64,000 nucleotides of DNA from the NCBI RefSeq assembly GCF_003008595.1, contig NZ_CP027669.1:2046001-2110000 (forward strand). The letters are read 5' to 3'. Numbering within the stretch: position 1 is the first letter of the stretch; every line of letters begins with the position of its first letter. The notes under the pieces were generated by a model, which was not told the DNA's origin, did not search any database, and saw nothing but the letters and a program-made list of their open reading frames with translations. Source of the DNA: Simplicispira suum (GTDB lineage Bacteria > Pseudomonadota > Gammaproteobacteria > Burkholderiales > Burkholderiaceae_C). Below are positions 63,101-64,000 of this stretch, piece by piece. Made by a program: the position numbers and the translations under genes.

Positions 63101-64000
63101 CAATCGAGTTTTGGCGTGGCGCGCTCGATGATGGCAGCCACATCCACCCCGCGCGGCAGGGCGCCGTAGTTGAAGCTGCCTTCAGGCGCCAGGCGCGAGG
63201 CGCAGAACGCATCGGCCACGAAGGCCGGGGCGCTGCGCACCAGGAGCGACGCCTGCAGCGCCAGGGCCATGCGCTCGACGATGTGGCGGGCGCGGTATGG
63301 CAAGTCGGCGGTGTCGGCAAATTCCTTGCCCAGATCGCGCACATGCTCGTCCAGCAAGCGGTTCTGGCCCTGGGTGTGGCGCAGTTCGGTAAAGAGCGCG
63401 TCCACCACCTCGGGGGTCTTGTCCATGGCGCGCAGCACGTCGAGGCACTGGATGTTGCCGCTGCCCTCCCAGATGGCGTTGACCGGTGCCTCGCGGTACA
63501 GGCGCGGGAACATGCTGTCTTCCATCACGCCGCTGCCGCCTATGCATTCCATGGCCTCGTAGGCATGGCCGGGCGTGCGCTTGCAGATCCAGTACTTGCC
63601 CACGGCGGTCACCAGGCGCACCAGCAGGTCTTCGTGGCGGTCCTCGCGGTGGTCGAGCGCGCGCGCCACGCGCATCGAGAGTGTCATGGCGGCCTCGCTC
63701 TCCAGCGCCAGGTCGGCCAGCACGTTCTGCATCAGCGGCTGCTCGTTCAGGCGGGCGCCAAAGGCACTGCGGTGCGCGCAGTGGTGCAGCGCCTGCGATA
63801 ACGCCATGCGCATGCCGGCGCTCGAACCCACCATGCAGTCGAAGCGCGTCATGGCGACCATCTCGATGATGTTGCGCACGCCGCGCCCTTCTTCGCCGAC
63901 CATCCAGGCCAGCGCGCCGCGCAGCTCGGTTTCGCTCGATGCGTTGGAGGCGTTGCCCATCTTCTTCTTCAGGCGCAGCACCTGCATGGGGTTCTTTGTG
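63100..64000 (-). CDS. Acyl-CoA dehydrogenase family protein (AidB-like), 5' end outside the window
   Basis: About 300 C-terminal residues are visible and the frame is still open at base 64000. Recognisable parts are LKKKMGNASNASSETELRGALAWMVGEEGRGVRNIIEM, TRFDCMVGSSAGMRMAL, then RSAFGARLNEQPLMQNVLADLALESEAA, and AMECIGGSGVMEDSMFPRLYREAPVNAIWEGSGNIQ. These are FAD-domain motifs of the AidB/isovaleryl-CoA-dehydrogenase branch. The substrate may be an acyl-CoA, or the protein may act in alkylation defence like AidB. Confidence 0.88.
   Translation of the reverse strand, partial: TKNPMQVLRLKKKMGNASNASSETELRGALAWMVGEEGRGVRNIIEMVAMTRFDCMVGSSAGMRMALSQALHHCAHRSAFGARLNEQPLMQNVLADLALESEAAMTLSMRVARALDHREDRHEDLLVRLVTAVGKYWICKRTPGHAYEAMECIGGSGVMEDSMFPRLYREAPVNAIWEGSGNIQCLDVLRAMDKTPEVVDALFTELRHTQGQNRLLDEHVRDLGKEFADTADLPYRARHIVERMALALQASLLVRSAPAFVADAFCASRLAPEGSFNYGALPRGVDVAAIIERATPKLD

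Overview
The window is GC-rich, densely packed chromosomal DNA. It most resembles the family Comamonadaceae (Betaproteobacteria, Burkholderiales). The reasons are gene content (DUF2855, NodI/NodJ-like ABC pair, AcoR-type regulator with acetaldehyde dehydrogenase and DUF779, TRAP transporters, FolB/FolM cluster) and at least nine copies of a short palindromic repeat with the core AGCGCTTA-n-TAAGCGCT, a type I associate from memory with this family. I cannot name the genus. No rRNA, tRNA or CRISPR array was seen.

Layout. 1-8.2 kb: end of an HD-GYP gene, srkA, a DUF2855 gene, the ohrR-ohr peroxide pair with an operator, an IS110-family element, 3-hydroxybutyryl-CoA dehydrogenase and a GMC oxidoreductase. 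8.2-8.8 kb: non-coding DNA rich in hairpins. 8.8-23.5 kb: ABC exporter, amn, a PAS-GGDEF-EAL protein, dbpA, an ankyrin protein, a GlcG-like secreted protein beside a two-component system, dtd, a TauE-like permease, phoH-ybeY and ruvA. 23.5-30.5 kb: a secreted serine protease and an AT-rich secreted-protein gene lie between ruvA and ruvB; a MacAB-like exporter operon follows ruvB. 30.3-38.6 kb: a MITE, a frameshifted lipoprotein gene, an AcoR/aldehyde dehydrogenase/DUF779 unit with a candidate sigma-54 promoter, and a cytochrome d1-like propeller divergent from a uroporphyrinogen-III methyltransferase. 38.7-45.1 kb: LysR regulator and a catabolic operon (VOC protein, TRAP transporter, FAH-family hydrolase, maleylacetoacetate isomerase). 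45.1-54 kb: housekeeping genes (YhhN, phosphatase, TtcA, two FolB paralogues, FolM-like reductase, MidA, OtsA/OtsB, TrxC). 54-56.2 kb: a secreted beta-propeller and a creatininase-family gene cut by an in-frame stop codon. 56.2-60.2 kb: a bufferin (copper-binding RiPP) locus. 60.2-64 kb: cca, an unknown small protein, a second MITE copy, a glutathione S-transferase and a partial acyl-CoA dehydrogenase.

The most interesting system is the bufferin locus. A DUF2282 precursor (BufA1) is followed by an MNIO/DUF692 enzyme (BufB), a DUF2063 partner (BufC) and a DoxX membrane protein (BufD). Divergent from it are a SigF-like ECF sigma factor and its DUF1109/NrsF membrane anti-sigma factor. The 204-bp space between them holds two divergent, exact GTAACC-N16-CGAA sites, the promoter motif I recall for Caulobacter SigF. 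The sequence therefore predicts a self-contained circuit: metal or thiol stress is sensed by NrsF, SigF is released, and precursor plus maturation genes are induced.

A second theme is repeats meeting coding sequence. The palindromic repeat lies in frame inside srkA, a yhhN homologue and cca, in the same reading frame each time. Two copies of a 167-169 bp MITE-like element each supply the stop codon of a neighbouring gene through their terminal CTAG. Two copies of a third repeat start exactly at stop codons. Two genes look damaged: the creatininase (GAA to TAA at its signal-peptide junction) and a lipoprotein (single-base frameshift).
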